Notes: generated by a model from the letters alone, not told the origin. Shown: positions 53,143-62,927, counted from the first letter of the stretch. The stretch: 64,000 nucleotides of DNA from Novosphingobium sp. (GCF_039595395.1 NZ_JBCNLP010000006.1:67001-131000); one strand, 5' to 3'. Translations and numbers: made by a program.

Positions 53143-54052
53143 GCAAGACATTGTCGGCATCAATTGGGGCAGTTCGAACTTTCGCGCCTATCGCATCGCC
53201 GCCGATGGATCGCTGATCGACGATTATGCGGCCCCGCGCGGTGTGGCCGGGCTGGATCGCGGCGGCATGGCGGCCATGCTCCGGGGATTGGCAGAGCGCT
53301 GGCCCGGCCATGGGCCCGCCTATGCCTCGGGGATGATCGGATCGAACATCGGCTGGGCCGAGGCGCCTTACGCCGATGCTCCGGCGGGCGCGGACGACAT
53401 TGCCGGATCCGCTTTGTCCGCGCTGATCGGGGAAACGGTGGTGCGGATCGTTCCCGGCGTGGCCTGCCGCCGTGCCTTCGACGATGCTCCCGATGTGATG
53501 CGCGGCGAAGAGGTCGAGCTGCTGGGGCTGGTCGCCATGGGGCATGGCGATGGCGTCGCTGCCCTGCCGGGCACGCATACCAAATGGGTGCGGCTGGAAG
53601 GCGGGCGGATCGTTGATTTCTTCACCGCCATGTCGGGCGAGATCTATGACCGGCTGACCGGGCAGGGCCTGCTCGCCTCGATCGTCGAGGGCGAAGCGAG
53701 GGAGGGCGAGGCGTTTCAGGCCGGTGTGGCGACCGGGCGATTGCGGCGGCTGGGGCTTGGCACATTGCTGTTTGGCGCGCGGGCGCGGGTCATGCGCGGC
53801 GATCTGCCGCGCGGTGAGAGCGCGTCCTACATTCGCGGCCTGCTGATCGGCGCGGAGATCGCCGATGCGCTCGATGCCTGCCCCGGTCTGGCCGAGGCGC
53901 CGGTACCGCTGATCGGCAATGAGCCCCTGTCGCGCCTTTATGCCGCCGCGCTGGCCTCGGTGGGTGTCGAGAGCCGTCTGGTGGCCTCGCGCGATGCCTG
54001 CCTGCGCGGCTTTTGTGCTCTCCATGAGAGGCTTGTTGCAGCGATGAGATGA
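53126..54052 (+). CDS. dgoK: 2-dehydro-3-deoxygalactonokinase
   Basis: 308 residues, usual family length. The actin-like kinase signatures are IVGINWGSSNFRAYRI at the start (phosphate loop), SGMIGSNIGWAEAPY, ALPGTHTKWVRLEGGRIVDF and FTAMSGEIYDRL. It phosphorylates 2-keto-3-deoxygalactonate in the DeLey-Doudoroff pathway. GTG 53126 with GGAGG upstream gives the correct N-terminus; the gene overlaps the SDR gene. No phospho-aldolase (dgoA) is in the window, so the last step must be elsewhere or the DapA-type lyase serves a parallel route. Confidence 0.9.
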   Translation: MSRVAEQDIVGINWGSSNFRAYRIAADGSLIDDYAAPRGVAGLDRGGMAAMLRGLAERWPGHGPAYASGMIGSNIGWAEAPYADAPAGADDIAGSALSALIGETVVRIVPGVACRRAFDDAPDVMRGEEVELLGLVAMGHGDGVAALPGTHTKWVRLEGGRIVDFFTAMSGEIYDRLTGQGLLASIVEGEAREGEAFQAGVATGRLRRLGLGTLLFGARARVMRGDLPRGESASYIRGLLIGAEIADALDACPGLAEAPVPLIGNEPLSRLYAAALASVGVESRLVASRDACLRGFCALHERLVAAMR

Positions 54053-54080
54053 TGCCGGGAGAGGGCTCCTCCCGGCATCA
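54050..54080. terminator. Hairpin terminator between dgoK and the phosphatase gene
   Basis: TGATGCCGGGAG, 7-base loop, CTCCCGGCATCA: perfect 12-base-pair stem beginning within the dgoK stop codon and ending 9 bases before the convergent stop at 54090. The core is the same ATGCCGGGAG as at 35559-35591. Confidence 0.75.
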
Positions 54081-54089
54081 TGCGCGGAC

Positions 54090-55271
54090 CTATTGCGGGG
54101 ACAGGGCCTTGCGCAGCCCTTCGCCATCGCATCCCTCGCTCTGACAGGCGGCGAAAGGCAGGGGCTGCACATCCTCTGCGGCCAGCGGGGTGAGGCCTCG
54201 CATCTCGTCGAGGCTCTGGGCGCGGAAGCGGAGCGTCAGGCGATAGCGACCCCCGTTGTTGCGCCAGCGCTCGAAGATCAGCGCGCCGCCGGGGGGCGGG
54301 TCGTCGGGAGCGAATTGGGTCGCGTGCCAGTGCAGGCCCAAAGCGCCGCCGATCAGCGACAGATTGCCGTCATGGCCGACAAACAGGCTGAAGGCGGGTG
54401 CATCGGTGGCGGAAAGCGCGCTCGCCACCGCGCCCAGCAGCCTGGCGGCACCGGCGCGGGCGATGGCCGCCGGGCGCGCCGTCACCGCGAACTCCTGCGC
54501 ATGCAGGGCCAGCAGGCTGGTGATCTGCGCGCGGCTGGCGCGGCCCCAGCCGACCTCGCTCATCGGCTTGCCATCGGCATATTCCAGCGCCAGCGTTTCG
54601 GAAAAGCTGCCGCCCAGACCCAGCGCGCCCGCCAGTTTCACCTTGCCTTCGCCCGCGCTCAGCGTGGTGGGTTTGGCGGCGATGCAGGGGGCGGTCCTGC
54701 AGGCGAGAATGCGGTCGATCAGCGCCCATTGCGGGGCCAGACTGCGATCGAGCGCCGCAGCCCCGCCGCGCGGCAACACGCTGTTGGCCGAGGCCAAAGT
54801 CTGCTCGGGCGAGAGCAGGGTGGCGCCGCTCTCAAAGGGCTGGAACAGCGGGTCGCTTTCATCGGCGCCCTTGTGTTCAACGCTCACCGCGCAGCCGGGC
54901 AGCAGCGCCGCGACATAGACCTGCGCGGTGCGCACAGTGCGCTGATCGGTATCCGCCACGGCATGGATCGCGGGGCAACCGTTGCCCAGCAGCGGCGCAT
55001 AGCTGGCCCGGTCGAAGGCGCCCAGCAGGGCCACGGCCTGTTCGCCGTGGTGGCTGAGTTCGCCCCAACCCACATCCCAAGTGGGCCATGCTGCGGGTTC
55101 CATGCCTTGCGGCAGGGCCATGGCCTTGGTTGGCGGGCGAATGCCGTGGCGCATCACCACCACCACGCGGTCGAGTGTCCAGCCCGGAGCGGCATCGGCA
55201 GCAAAGGCGGCGCTGGCTGGCATCGACAGCGCCATCAGCGCTGCCATCGAGGATTTCAGAACGCCCCGCAT
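54090..55271 (-). CDS. Histidine acid phosphatase (phytase / glucose-1-phosphatase type)
   Basis: 393 residues. Signal peptide SSMAALMALSMPASAAFA, so periplasmic. The catalytic motif is VVVMRHGIRPPTK (RHGxRxP at 41-47), where His forms the phospho-enzyme; LFVGHDGNLSLIG carries the HD proton donor. The family releases phosphate from phytate or sugar phosphates. ATG 55271 shares a base with the receptor stop (TGATG), so the two are coupled. The operon order is regulator, kinase, receptor, phosphatase, which fits uptake of a phosphorylated substrate such as an inositol phosphate. Confidence 0.9.
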   Translation of the reverse strand: MRGVLKSSMAALMALSMPASAAFAADAAPGWTLDRVVVVMRHGIRPPTKAMALPQGMEPAAWPTWDVGWGELSHHGEQAVALLGAFDRASYAPLLGNGCPAIHAVADTDQRTVRTAQVYVAALLPGCAVSVEHKGADESDPLFQPFESGATLLSPEQTLASANSVLPRGGAAALDRSLAPQWALIDRILACRTAPCIAAKPTTLSAGEGKVKLAGALGLGGSFSETLALEYADGKPMSEVGWGRASRAQITSLLALHAQEFAVTARPAAIARAGAARLLGAVASALSATDAPAFSLFVGHDGNLSLIGGALGLHWHATQFAPDDPPPGGALIFERWRNNGGRYRLTLRFRAQSLDEMRGLTPLAAEDVQPLPFAACQSEGCDGEGLRKALSPQ

Positions 55272-57523
55272 CAGATATGCGCCTCCAGATTGAAGAAGAT
55301 GCTCCGGCCCGGCTGGCGCCAATAGAGGTTGTAGGCCGCCTGCTGTCCGCTCTGCACCGCCGACTGGGTGCCGGCATAGTCCGTCACCTGATGGCTGTTG
55401 AACAGATTGCCGACCTTGATCGAGGCGGTCACCTGATGCAGCGGGCCATAGACCTTGTCGAAATGCCAGCCCGCGGCCAGATCGGCGGAAAAGGTGGTGC
55501 CGATATGGCTGGTGGGATCGTCGATGGTGCCCGCCGCGATGGCCGTGCTGCCGTTGAGATAGCCGGCGGCCATGGCGACATTGCCATTGTCATTGCCATA
55601 GCGCGGCCCGACCCATTTGCCGATCAGCGAGCCGAAGGGGCCATGCTTGTTTTCATAGATCAGGCCGGTGGCGGCGGTCCATTTGGGGGCTTCCTCCAGC
55701 GTGGCGCCGGTGCCCTTGTAATGCGCCGAGTTCAGCGTGGCATTGCCGTAGAAGGACAGGCCATGGGCCAGCACATACTGCCCCTCGAACTCCAGACCCT
55801 TGTAGATGGCGCCGCCCGCATTGACATAGCTGCTTTCCGCCGTGCCGTTGACGATGGTGGTCTGCGGCGAGAGGAAGTTGCTGAAATCGATGTAGTAACC
55901 GTCAGCCGAGAAGCTCCAGTGCTTGCCGTGGAGCACGGTGCCGAGCTGATAGTTCCAGGTCAGTTCGGGCTTCAACTGCGTGGGGTCCTGCACCTGGAAG
56001 ACGGCGATCGGCGGGGCCAGGAAGCCGCGCGCCACCTGCGCATAGGCCGACCAACCCTCGGCAAGGCGATAGTTCGCGGCGATGGAGGGCTGCCATGCAT
56101 CATAAGTGATGCTGGTCAGGCCATTGGGTCCGGTCTTGTTGAGCGTGGCGTTCAGGTCACGCTTGTAATTGGTGTATTTGATGCCGGGGTTGATGGTCAG
56201 GCCCTCTACGGGATGCAGATCGACCTGCAGATAGGGCTGCCATGTCGTGCCCTTGTCTTCGTAAATATAGGAATAGGCCGTGCCGGTCTTGCCGGTGACG
56301 GGGATCGCGCCCTGCGAAATGTCGACGGTTTCGGAGAAGCGGTCGTCATGCTGGGAATCGAACCACACACCCCATTTGATGTCGGCCATCTTCGTGTTGA
56401 CGGCAAAGCGCAGCGTATCGCCCCAGGTGCTGACCACCGCGTCGGTGGCCTTGCCCTTGATGTCGCTGGCGTAAGTGGCAACCTTGCTGCCGATCTTGGT
56501 CGGGCTGTAGAAGGTCACGCCATTGTCGGCGGTGTTGGTGTCGGATGCGTCGCTGGACTCGGTGTAATCGTGGATGAAGCCGTTGTGATAGACCTGATTG
56601 TCGATCTTCACCGGGCCGAGGCGCGTTTCGAGGCGAATATATTCGAAGTCGGTCTCATAACGGCTGGGCTGATAGCCGTAATAGCACATGGCGGCCTTGT
56701 TCTGACACAGGCCGTAATTGTTGCCATATTGCGCATATTCGCCCAGCGTGGCGCCTTGCGTGGTGAACTGGTTTTCGCGGTTCCAGCTCCCCAGCGCGGT
56801 CAGGCGCGTGGTCGGGCTGACGTCATAGATCGCCTTGCCGATGACATTGGTGCGCTTCTCGTTCGAGCCGGTGAGATAGCCGTCGGTCTGCTCATGCTGC
56901 CCTTCGAGGAACATGCGGAAGCCGCCGATGTCGCCGGTGTCCACGCGCCCACCGCCGGCAAAGGTGTTCCAACTGCCCGCCGTGCCATAGGCATCGACAT
57001 CGAAGTGATCGAGCGGGTCTTTCGAGAGGAAGCCCACCGTGCCGCCGAAGGTCGCCTTGCCGATGGTGCTGGCGCTGCCGGGGCCGCGATCGATCTGTGC
57101 CTGCTGCAGCGCATGGGCGATGAACAGCGAAGACGTCGTGTGGTGCAGATCCTGCGAGTCACCGAAAGGAATGCCGTCGAAGGTGACGTTGTACTGGCCA
57201 TCCTGAAAGCCGCGGATCGCCATGGTCTCGGCCTTGCCAATGCCGGGGCCGTTGGGGTTCTGGCTCCAGACGCTGGGCTGGAACTTGATGATGTCGTCGA
57301 TGCTGGCCAGCGGGGCGATGTTGTTGGCGATAAAGCCTTCCTGAATCACCGAGGTCGGCTGCGTGACATTGAGCGGCATCGAGGATGGCGCCAGCGGCAG
57401 CGCCGTGGCGATCACCGTGATCGCGCGGGCGTCACCATCGGTTTCAGACGGCGCGCTTTGGGCCAGCGCCGGTGTGGCGACGGCAAGCAGGGATGTGGCA
57501 CAGAGCAGGATCGGACAGCGCAT
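55271..57523 (-). CDS. TonB-dependent receptor of the phosphatase operon
   Basis: 750 residues. Signal peptide PILLCATSLLAVATPALA; TonB box region DARAITVIATALP; plug with AETMAIRGFQDGQYNVTFDG and DRGPGSASTIGKATFGGTVG; barrel ending PGRSIFFNLEAHI. The substrate is not evident from motifs. Close coupling to a histidine acid phosphatase suggests a phosphorylated organic compound. GGAAGG lies seven bases before the ATG. Confidence 0.9.
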   Translation of the reverse strand: MRCPILLCATSLLAVATPALAQSAPSETDGDARAITVIATALPLAPSSMPLNVTQPTSVIQEGFIANNIAPLASIDDIIKFQPSVWSQNPNGPGIGKAETMAIRGFQDGQYNVTFDGIPFGDSQDLHHTTSSLFIAHALQQAQIDRGPGSASTIGKATFGGTVGFLSKDPLDHFDVDAYGTAGSWNTFAGGGRVDTGDIGGFRMFLEGQHEQTDGYLTGSNEKRTNVIGKAIYDVSPTTRLTALGSWNRENQFTTQGATLGEYAQYGNNYGLCQNKAAMCYYGYQPSRYETDFEYIRLETRLGPVKIDNQVYHNGFIHDYTESSDASDTNTADNGVTFYSPTKIGSKVATYASDIKGKATDAVVSTWGDTLRFAVNTKMADIKWGVWFDSQHDDRFSETVDISQGAIPVTGKTGTAYSYIYEDKGTTWQPYLQVDLHPVEGLTINPGIKYTNYKRDLNATLNKTGPNGLTSITYDAWQPSIAANYRLAEGWSAYAQVARGFLAPPIAVFQVQDPTQLKPELTWNYQLGTVLHGKHWSFSADGYYIDFSNFLSPQTTIVNGTAESSYVNAGGAIYKGLEFEGQYVLAHGLSFYGNATLNSAHYKGTGATLEEAPKWTAATGLIYENKHGPFGSLIGKWVGPRYGNDNGNVAMAAGYLNGSTAIAAGTIDDPTSHIGTTFSADLAAGWHFDKVYGPLHQVTASIKVGNLFNSHQVTDYAGTQSAVQSGQQAAYNLYWRQPGRSIFFNLEAHI

Positions 57524-57556
57524 GAGGGAACCTTCCAGAAGGGGTTGGAAGGCCGC

Positions 57557-58990
57557 CTAGGTGAGCGGTATGACAGAACCCCCGGCCAAAGATGACAAGC
57601 TTGCAAGGTTCGCTTTTTCTGTCGCCGTCATAGTCGATTGCGGGGCCAGGGGCTGTGCCGGAAAGCGCAATTCCACGATCATCCCCGGCGCTCCGTCAAG
57701 CAGCCGCAAGCCGCCGTCATGAAAGCGTACAATCGCCTGAGCGATCGCCAGCCCAAGCCCGCTGCCGCGTGAGGATGCTGCAACCCTGCCGCGCTCGAAG
57801 GGGCGCAACACGCGGGCGCGGTCGGCCTCGGGCAGGCCGGGGCCATCGTCGGCCAGTGTGACCACGGCCTCATCGCCTTCGCGGCGCAGGGCGAGGCGGG
57901 CCTTGGTGCCCGGTGCGGTGTGCAGCGCCACATTCTCCAGCAGATTGACGAAAAGCTGCTGGAGCAGGCTGCGATCCCCCACCACCGTGGCAGGGGCGAA
58001 AGGTCCGATGGCCAAAGCGCAATCGGCCTCCATCAGCACCGGTTCCATGGTGATGCCCACATCCTCCAGCAGTTCGGCCAGAGGGAGCGGCTCACGCGGG
58101 GCATCATGGCGCCCGGCCTTGATTTCGGAGAGGCGCAGCATGGCCTCGAAGGTGGCGATGATCGCGGTGCATTCGCGCTCGGCGGCCAGACGCATGGTGG
58201 CGAAATCTTCCGCATCCCCGGTCTCGCGCCCCAGCAGCGCGCGCAGGCGGGTGAGCGGCGTGCGCAGATCATGCGCCAGATGGCTGGCGAAATGGCGCTG
58301 GCCTTCCACCATCTCCTCCATGCGGGCGATCATGCTGTTGAAACTGTCGGCCTGAGCGGCGAAAATGCCCTCCATCCCCTCGACCGGGATGCGCTTGGAC
58401 AGATCGCCCGCCGCAATGGCATCGGCGGTGGCGCGGGTCAGCGCCAGACGCGCGGCGATCATCCGCGCCATCGCCCGACTGGCGAAAATGCCCATCAGCG
58501 CCCCCGCCAGCGCCAGACAGGCCACCAGAGCGGGCAGCATATGCTGCACCACCTCCTTCATCTCATCGTGGTGCAACACGGTGAGATGCGCGCCATCGGG
58601 CAGGCGGATGGTGTAGGCGCGGCCATCCTTGGGCTTGGAATCGCCATCGCGATAGCTCAGCGTCACCACGCCGTCGCGCTGCAGCGGCAGGTCCACGCGG
58701 CCCACGATGCGGCGGCCCGAGGCATCATACAGCAACGCGATCTTCATCGAGGTGGAGCGCGAGGCCGCCCGCTTCACCACCCGATCCGCCACCGAAGCGG
58801 TATCCTGCGGCGCTCCGGCGGGCATCAGCTTGCCCATCTCCTTGAAGAGCGAGGCATCGAGATCGCGCGAGAATTGCAGGCTGGTCAGCGTCAGCACGAT
58901 CAGCGCCGCCAGCGCCATGCCCAAGGCCACCGCCGCACCGATGCGCAGCGAGAGGCGGCCAATGCGGGGCTCACCCTCGCTCAGACGCAC
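57557..58990 (-). CDS. Sensor histidine kinase of the phosphatase operon
   Basis: 477 residues: helices at about 15-38 (IGAAVALGMALAALIVLTL) and 150-170 (ALVACLALAGALMGIFA) bracket a sensor of about 110 residues. A HAMP region leads to HFASHLAHDLRTPLTRLRAL with H240, and an ATPase domain has NLLENVALH, DDGPGLPEADR and GSGLGLAIAQA. GTG 58990 overlaps the response-regulator end by 10 bases. The receptor starts 33 bases after its stop. It probably senses phosphate-ester substrate or envelope signal for this operon. Confidence 0.9.
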   Translation of the reverse strand: MRLSEGEPRIGRLSLRIGAAVALGMALAALIVLTLTSLQFSRDLDASLFKEMGKLMPAGAPQDTASVADRVVKRAASRSTSMKIALLYDASGRRIVGRVDLPLQRDGVVTLSYRDGDSKPKDGRAYTIRLPDGAHLTVLHHDEMKEVVQHMLPALVACLALAGALMGIFASRAMARMIAARLALTRATADAIAAGDLSKRIPVEGMEGIFAAQADSFNSMIARMEEMVEGQRHFASHLAHDLRTPLTRLRALLGRETGDAEDFATMRLAAERECTAIIATFEAMLRLSEIKAGRHDAPREPLPLAELLEDVGITMEPVLMEADCALAIGPFAPATVVGDRSLLQQLFVNLLENVALHTAPGTKARLALRREGDEAVVTLADDGPGLPEADRARVLRPFERGRVAASSRGSGLGLAIAQAIVRFHDGGLRLLDGAPGMIVELRFPAQPLAPQSTMTATEKANLASLSSLAGGSVIPLT

Positions 58991-59664
58991 TGGTCACCCA
59001 TCAGCATATAGCCTTCGCCGCGCCGCGTGATGATGGGATCGCAGCCCAGCTCCTGCAGGCGCCGCCGCAACCGCGAAATGTTGGTGTCGACGATGTTGGT
59101 CACCGGCTGGAAGGCATAGCTCCACACGCCTTCCAGCAGCATGGCGCGGGTGACGAGCTTGTCGGCATGGCGCATCAGGAACAGCAGCAGCGAAAATTCC
59201 ACGCGGTTGAGATGCGCCTGGCTGGCCCCAAAACGCACCTTGTGATTGGCGGCGTCCAGGCTCAGGCGCCCGATGGAGAGCGTGATCGCATCGCCATGCA
59301 CCTGTGCCCCGCGCCGCGTCAGCGCGGCAAGCCGGGCGTTCAACTCGTGAATATCGTAAGGCTTGGCCAGATAATCGTCGGCCCCGGCGTTGAGCCCCTC
59401 CACCTTGTCGCGCGCGCTGCCCAGAGCCGAAAGCATCAGCACCGGCGGCAGAGGCCCGCGCGCCCGCAGATGGTCGAGCAGGCCGGTGCCGGTCAGATCG
59501 GGCAGCATGCGGTCGAGGATGATCGCGTCGAAACTCCCTTGCGCAAAGGCGCCGATCGCCCCGGCTCCGGTGGCGCAATGGGTGCAGTCATGACCCAGCG
59601 TGCTCAGGCTGCCGGTCAGCTCCTGCGCGATCAGCGGGTCATCCTCGACAAGCAGCAGTTGCAC
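58981..59664 (-). CDS. OmpR-family response regulator of the phosphatase operon
   Basis: 227 residues. Receiver with acidic pair EDD (7-9), phosphoacceptor D51 in AIILDRMLPDLTG, Lys in ADDYLAKPYDI; winged helix with LNRVEFSLLLFLMRHADKLV and TNIVDTNISRLRRRLQELGC. The start is GTG. It is first in the operon with the kinase, receptor and phosphatase genes, and likely activates that operon. Confidence 0.92.
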   Translation of the reverse strand: MQLLLVEDDPLIAQELTGSLSTLGHDCTHCATGAGAIGAFAQGSFDAIILDRMLPDLTGTGLLDHLRARGPLPPVLMLSALGSARDKVEGLNAGADDYLAKPYDIHELNARLAALTRRGAQVHGDAITLSIGRLSLDAANHKVRFGASQAHLNRVEFSLLLFLMRHADKLVTRAMLLEGVWSYAFQPVTNIVDTNISRLRRRLQELGCDPIITRRGEGYMLMGDQCV

Positions 59665-59741
59665 TTCGGGCGGTCCTCGGGCGGGCGATGGATAATCGCC
59701 CGCCGATAGCGCCGGGATGTGACAGTTATGTTATGGCGTTT

Positions 59742-61250
59742 TTATGACAGCAATGTCTTCAATTTAGCGCCATCGGGTGAGCCCAGACCGGTGCAGGCAT
59801 CCCAGCCCTTGGCAGCCTCGAAACCGATGTCGCCCGATTTGTTGTTGCCGCTGACGATATCGCGCAGCGCCGCAGGATCGCCGTAAAGCTGGGCATGGAT
59901 CTGGCCCAGCGGCGCCTTGCGCCCGGCATTGAGCCCCGCCACGATCCCCGCCCACAAAGGCGCCACCGCGCTGGTGCCGCCGATGATCCCGGTCTGCCCA
60001 TCGGTGATGATGCGATAGCCGCTGTCGGGATCGGCATCGCCCGCAACATCGGGCACGCCGCGCCCGCCGCTTTTGTCGCTGGTGGCAGGAACACCCGCCT
60101 TGGCCTGATAGTCAGGCAGGGCGAACAGTGTGCTGACGCCGCCGCCCGTGCCGCCGCCATTGCTGTTCCACACGGTTTCATCGCTGATCGTATCCGTCGA
60201 TGCGGTGATCTTTGTGCCCCCACAGCCCAGCACAAAGGGATCGGAGGCGGGGTAATCGACATGGGCCTTGCCATCACTCACCCCATCGGTGGCGAGGCCA
60301 TCGCCCGATGCGGCGCAGACCGTCACGCCCAGTTGCGCGGCATCCTTGAAGGCCTGTCCCATCGCCGCGATGGCCTGCTGGGTCCAGCCGCTCTCCGCCG
60401 AGCCCCAACTGATGGACAGCACGCTGGGCCCGTTGTCCTGATCGTGCACCGCCTGTGTGATGGCATCGACAAAACCCTGATCGGTGTTGGGCGCGAAATA
60501 GACCGCGAGCTTCGCCCCCGGCGCCACCCCGCCCGCCACCTGAATATCGAGCGCCACCTCGCCATTGGCGCCGCTGCTGTCGGAAGGATCGTTGCTTGCC
60601 CCATCCACGCCCACCGCCACGATGGGCGGGACCGCCAGCGCCATGGCCTTGAAAGCGGCCTGATTGTCCGCGTCAGTATAGCCGCCGCCCAGCTCGATGA
60701 TGCCGATGCACTGGCCCGAGGCGTCCACCCCGCTGAAGCCATAAAGCCCGGCCACATCCGTCGGTAAAAAGCCAGCAGGCGGCGTCGGCCCCTTGTGTGG
60801 TACGAACTTGGGCGTGGCGATGGGCCGCGTGTCGAGGCCCAGCACAGCGGTGATGCGGTCGGCCAGATGGGAGGGCACATGCAGCGCGCCATGGCGGCCC
60901 CGGCAGGTCTGGCCATGGCCTTCATAGTGGTGAAGCTGCGTCCCAAAGGCCTGCTCCACGGCGGAGGCGGGGCCGGTCAGGCGGATCAGGCGGCGTTCGG
61001 GGCAGCATTCGGCCACGGTCAGACCCTGGGCTTTCGCGAAAGCTTCGATCGCGGCGATATCATCGGCATGTTCGGTGCTGCGCGCGGCATGCAGGGCGGC
61101 GCGGTCGGTGGCGCCCTCCGTCGCCTTGTCGGCGGGGCGGAGATAGAGGCTGACGGCGATGGGCTCATCAGCGGGCACGCGCCCGGTGGCGCGCATATCC
61201 CTGGGCGCATCGCGATGGCTTCCGGCGAGGGGCTGGGTCTGCTCGGCCAT
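59742..61250 (-). CDS. Sedolisin (S53) serine-carboxyl peptidase
   Basis: 502 residues. Activation pro-domain at about 30-150 (AVSLYLRPADKATEG, IRLTGPASAVEQAFGTQLHH), then catalytic domain with E231 and D235 (NGEVALDIQVAGG), D317 (ASGDGLA, oxyanion) and S427 (IIGGTSAVAPLWAG). A calcium-site region follows (LRDIVSGNNKSGDIG). There is no signal peptide, so export is by another route or it stays inside. These enzymes are acid-active endopeptidases processing themselves at the pro-domain border. GAGGAAAACC precedes the ATG. Confidence 0.92.
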   Translation of the reverse strand: MAEQTQPLAGSHRDAPRDMRATGRVPADEPIAVSLYLRPADKATEGATDRAALHAARSTEHADDIAAIEAFAKAQGLTVAECCPERRLIRLTGPASAVEQAFGTQLHHYEGHGQTCRGRHGALHVPSHLADRITAVLGLDTRPIATPKFVPHKGPTPPAGFLPTDVAGLYGFSGVDASGQCIGIIELGGGYTDADNQAAFKAMALAVPPIVAVGVDGASNDPSDSSGANGEVALDIQVAGGVAPGAKLAVYFAPNTDQGFVDAITQAVHDQDNGPSVLSISWGSAESGWTQQAIAAMGQAFKDAAQLGVTVCAASGDGLATDGVSDGKAHVDYPASDPFVLGCGGTKITASTDTISDETVWNSNGGGTGGGVSTLFALPDYQAKAGVPATSDKSGGRGVPDVAGDADPDSGYRIITDGQTGIIGGTSAVAPLWAGIVAGLNAGRKAPLGQIHAQLYGDPAALRDIVSGNNKSGDIGFEAAKGWDACTGLGSPDGAKLKTLLS

Positions 61251-61518
61251 GGTTTTCCTCCTGATTCGATGCAGCGAAGAGTCGTGGTCCTCCGGCCATG
61301 TCCCTTAAGTTTGAAAGGGATAGGCGGAGCATCGGTCGATGGCGCAACCTGCCTTGCCCGCCGGGAAAACCCAACCGGGATCAGCCCTGCACAGGGTGAA
61401 ACGCCTCAGCGCAAAGCCCGGATGAGGGCAGGCGGCCCTGCCGACCGGCGCGCGATCACGCGACTCCGAGTCGTCAGGGCTCCTTGTCCCGCATCACCGC
61501 CCTGTAGGACAGCCTCGT

Positions 61519-62874
61519 TCAGGCCCGCGCCGCCTTCAGGAGTTCCTCGGCCAGGCGCGCGACATCCTCACGCGCGGTGCGCCAGGAGGACAGGCTGAGG
61601 CGAAAGGCCGGGCGCCCCTGCCAGACCGTGTTGCCGAACCAGCCTGCGCCCGTGGCCAGCACCGTTTCGCGTACGCGGGCCGTCTCGGCATCGCTGCCGC
61701 AGCGCACCAGCACCTGATTGAGCACCACCCGGTTCAGCACCTCCAGCCCGCCTGCGCGTAACTGGTCAGCCAGCCATGATGCCTGATCGCAATGCTGATC
61801 GACCAGCGCGGCCACACCCTCGCGGCCCAGGGTGCGCAGCGCCGCCCAGATCGGAATGCCGCGCGCACGGCGCGAAAATTCCAGAGTCAGGTTCTTTTGT
61901 GCGTCCCTTGCGCTGGTGGCATAGACCGCATCGGCATTCATCGCCTGAGCCAGCGCATCGGCATCGCGGCAGATGGTGACGGCGCCGTCATAGGGCGTGT
62001 TCAGCCATTTATGGCCATCGGTGGTCCAACTGTCGGCCTCTTCCACGCCGCTGGTCAGCGCATGGCGCGAGGAGGCGCGGGCCCACAGGCCAAAGGCGCC
62101 ATCGACATGCACCCAGGCGCCTGCCTTGCGCGCCGCGGCAATCAGCGGGACGAAGGGATCGAATTCGCCGGTGTTCACCTCACCCGCCTGCAGGCATAGA
62201 ATGGTGCGATCATCGAGCGGTGGCAGGCGGTCGGGATCGATCCGGCCCTGCGCATCGACCGGCGCGACGATCAGCCGCGCCATGCCGAAGCCCAGCAGGC
62301 GCAGCGCCTTTTTCACCGTGATATGCACCGTTTCGGAGATCACAACCTTGATCTCGGGCGCGCCGATCAGCCCGTCGCGGTCGAAATCCCAGCCCGCCCG
62401 CGCCAGCAGCGACCGTCGCGCCGCGGACAGGGCGCTGAGCGTGCAGGCCGTGGCACTGGTGCCAAAGCCCACGGCGCTTTCGCGCGGCAGGTCAAGGATG
62501 TCGAGCAGCCAGCCCGCCGCGATTTTCTCGACCGTCGCGGCGACAGGCGAATTGTCGAAGGAGGAGGCGCATTGGTCCCAGGCCAGCATCAGCCGCTCGG
62601 CCGCAGCGGCGGAGGGCAGCGCTGCGCCGATGACAAAACCGAAATAGCGTGGCCCGTTGGAGGCCGTGGTCGCTGGCGAGCCGTAGATGTCGAGCAGGCG
62701 GAGCGTTTCCTCCGCATCGCGCCCTTGGGCGGGCAGATCTTCGGCAAAGGCGCCAAGGCCCGCCAGAGCGGCGGCATCGGGATAGGGCGGGCGCTGGTCG
62801 ATGCCCTCCAGATAGGTTTGAGCGAGCGCGTCCGCCTGCGCGATCAGGGCGCGTTCCGATGCGATCCGGGTCAT
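61519..62874 (-). CDS. PLP-dependent group II decarboxylase
   Basis: 451 residues. The PLP lysine is K289 in SWTTDGHKWLNTPYD, preceded by WVHVDGAFGLWA with the ring-binding Asp. FGTSATACTLSALSAARRSL forms the phosphate loop. The fold matches aromatic-L-amino-acid/glutamate decarboxylases. The substrate (amino acid or a related amine precursor) cannot be told. GGAG precedes the ATG. No clear operon partner: HxlR starts on the same strand 53 bases upstream. Confidence 0.88.
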   Translation of the reverse strand: MTRIASERALIAQADALAQTYLEGIDQRPPYPDAAALAGLGAFAEDLPAQGRDAEETLRLLDIYGSPATTASNGPRYFGFVIGAALPSAAAAERLMLAWDQCASSFDNSPVAATVEKIAAGWLLDILDLPRESAVGFGTSATACTLSALSAARRSLLARAGWDFDRDGLIGAPEIKVVISETVHITVKKALRLLGFGMARLIVAPVDAQGRIDPDRLPPLDDRTILCLQAGEVNTGEFDPFVPLIAAARKAGAWVHVDGAFGLWARASSRHALTSGVEEADSWTTDGHKWLNTPYDGAVTICRDADALAQAMNADAVYATSARDAQKNLTLEFSRRARGIPIWAALRTLGREGVAALVDQHCDQASWLADQLRAGGLEVLNRVVLNQVLVRCGSDAETARVRETVLATGAGWFGNTVWQGRPAFRLSLSSWRTAREDVARLAEELLKAARA

Positions 62875-62927
62875 AGGGGCTCCAGCCAGAGGATGATTCG
62901 TGTTTTAATATGAAACCATGAGGCGTT

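Noticed and set aside
55088..57595. An 835-codon plus-strand frame opposite the receptor of the phosphatase operon
   Set aside because: The minus-strand product is a full TonB receptor coupled to the phosphatase; the plus frame is antisense with no recognisable domain.
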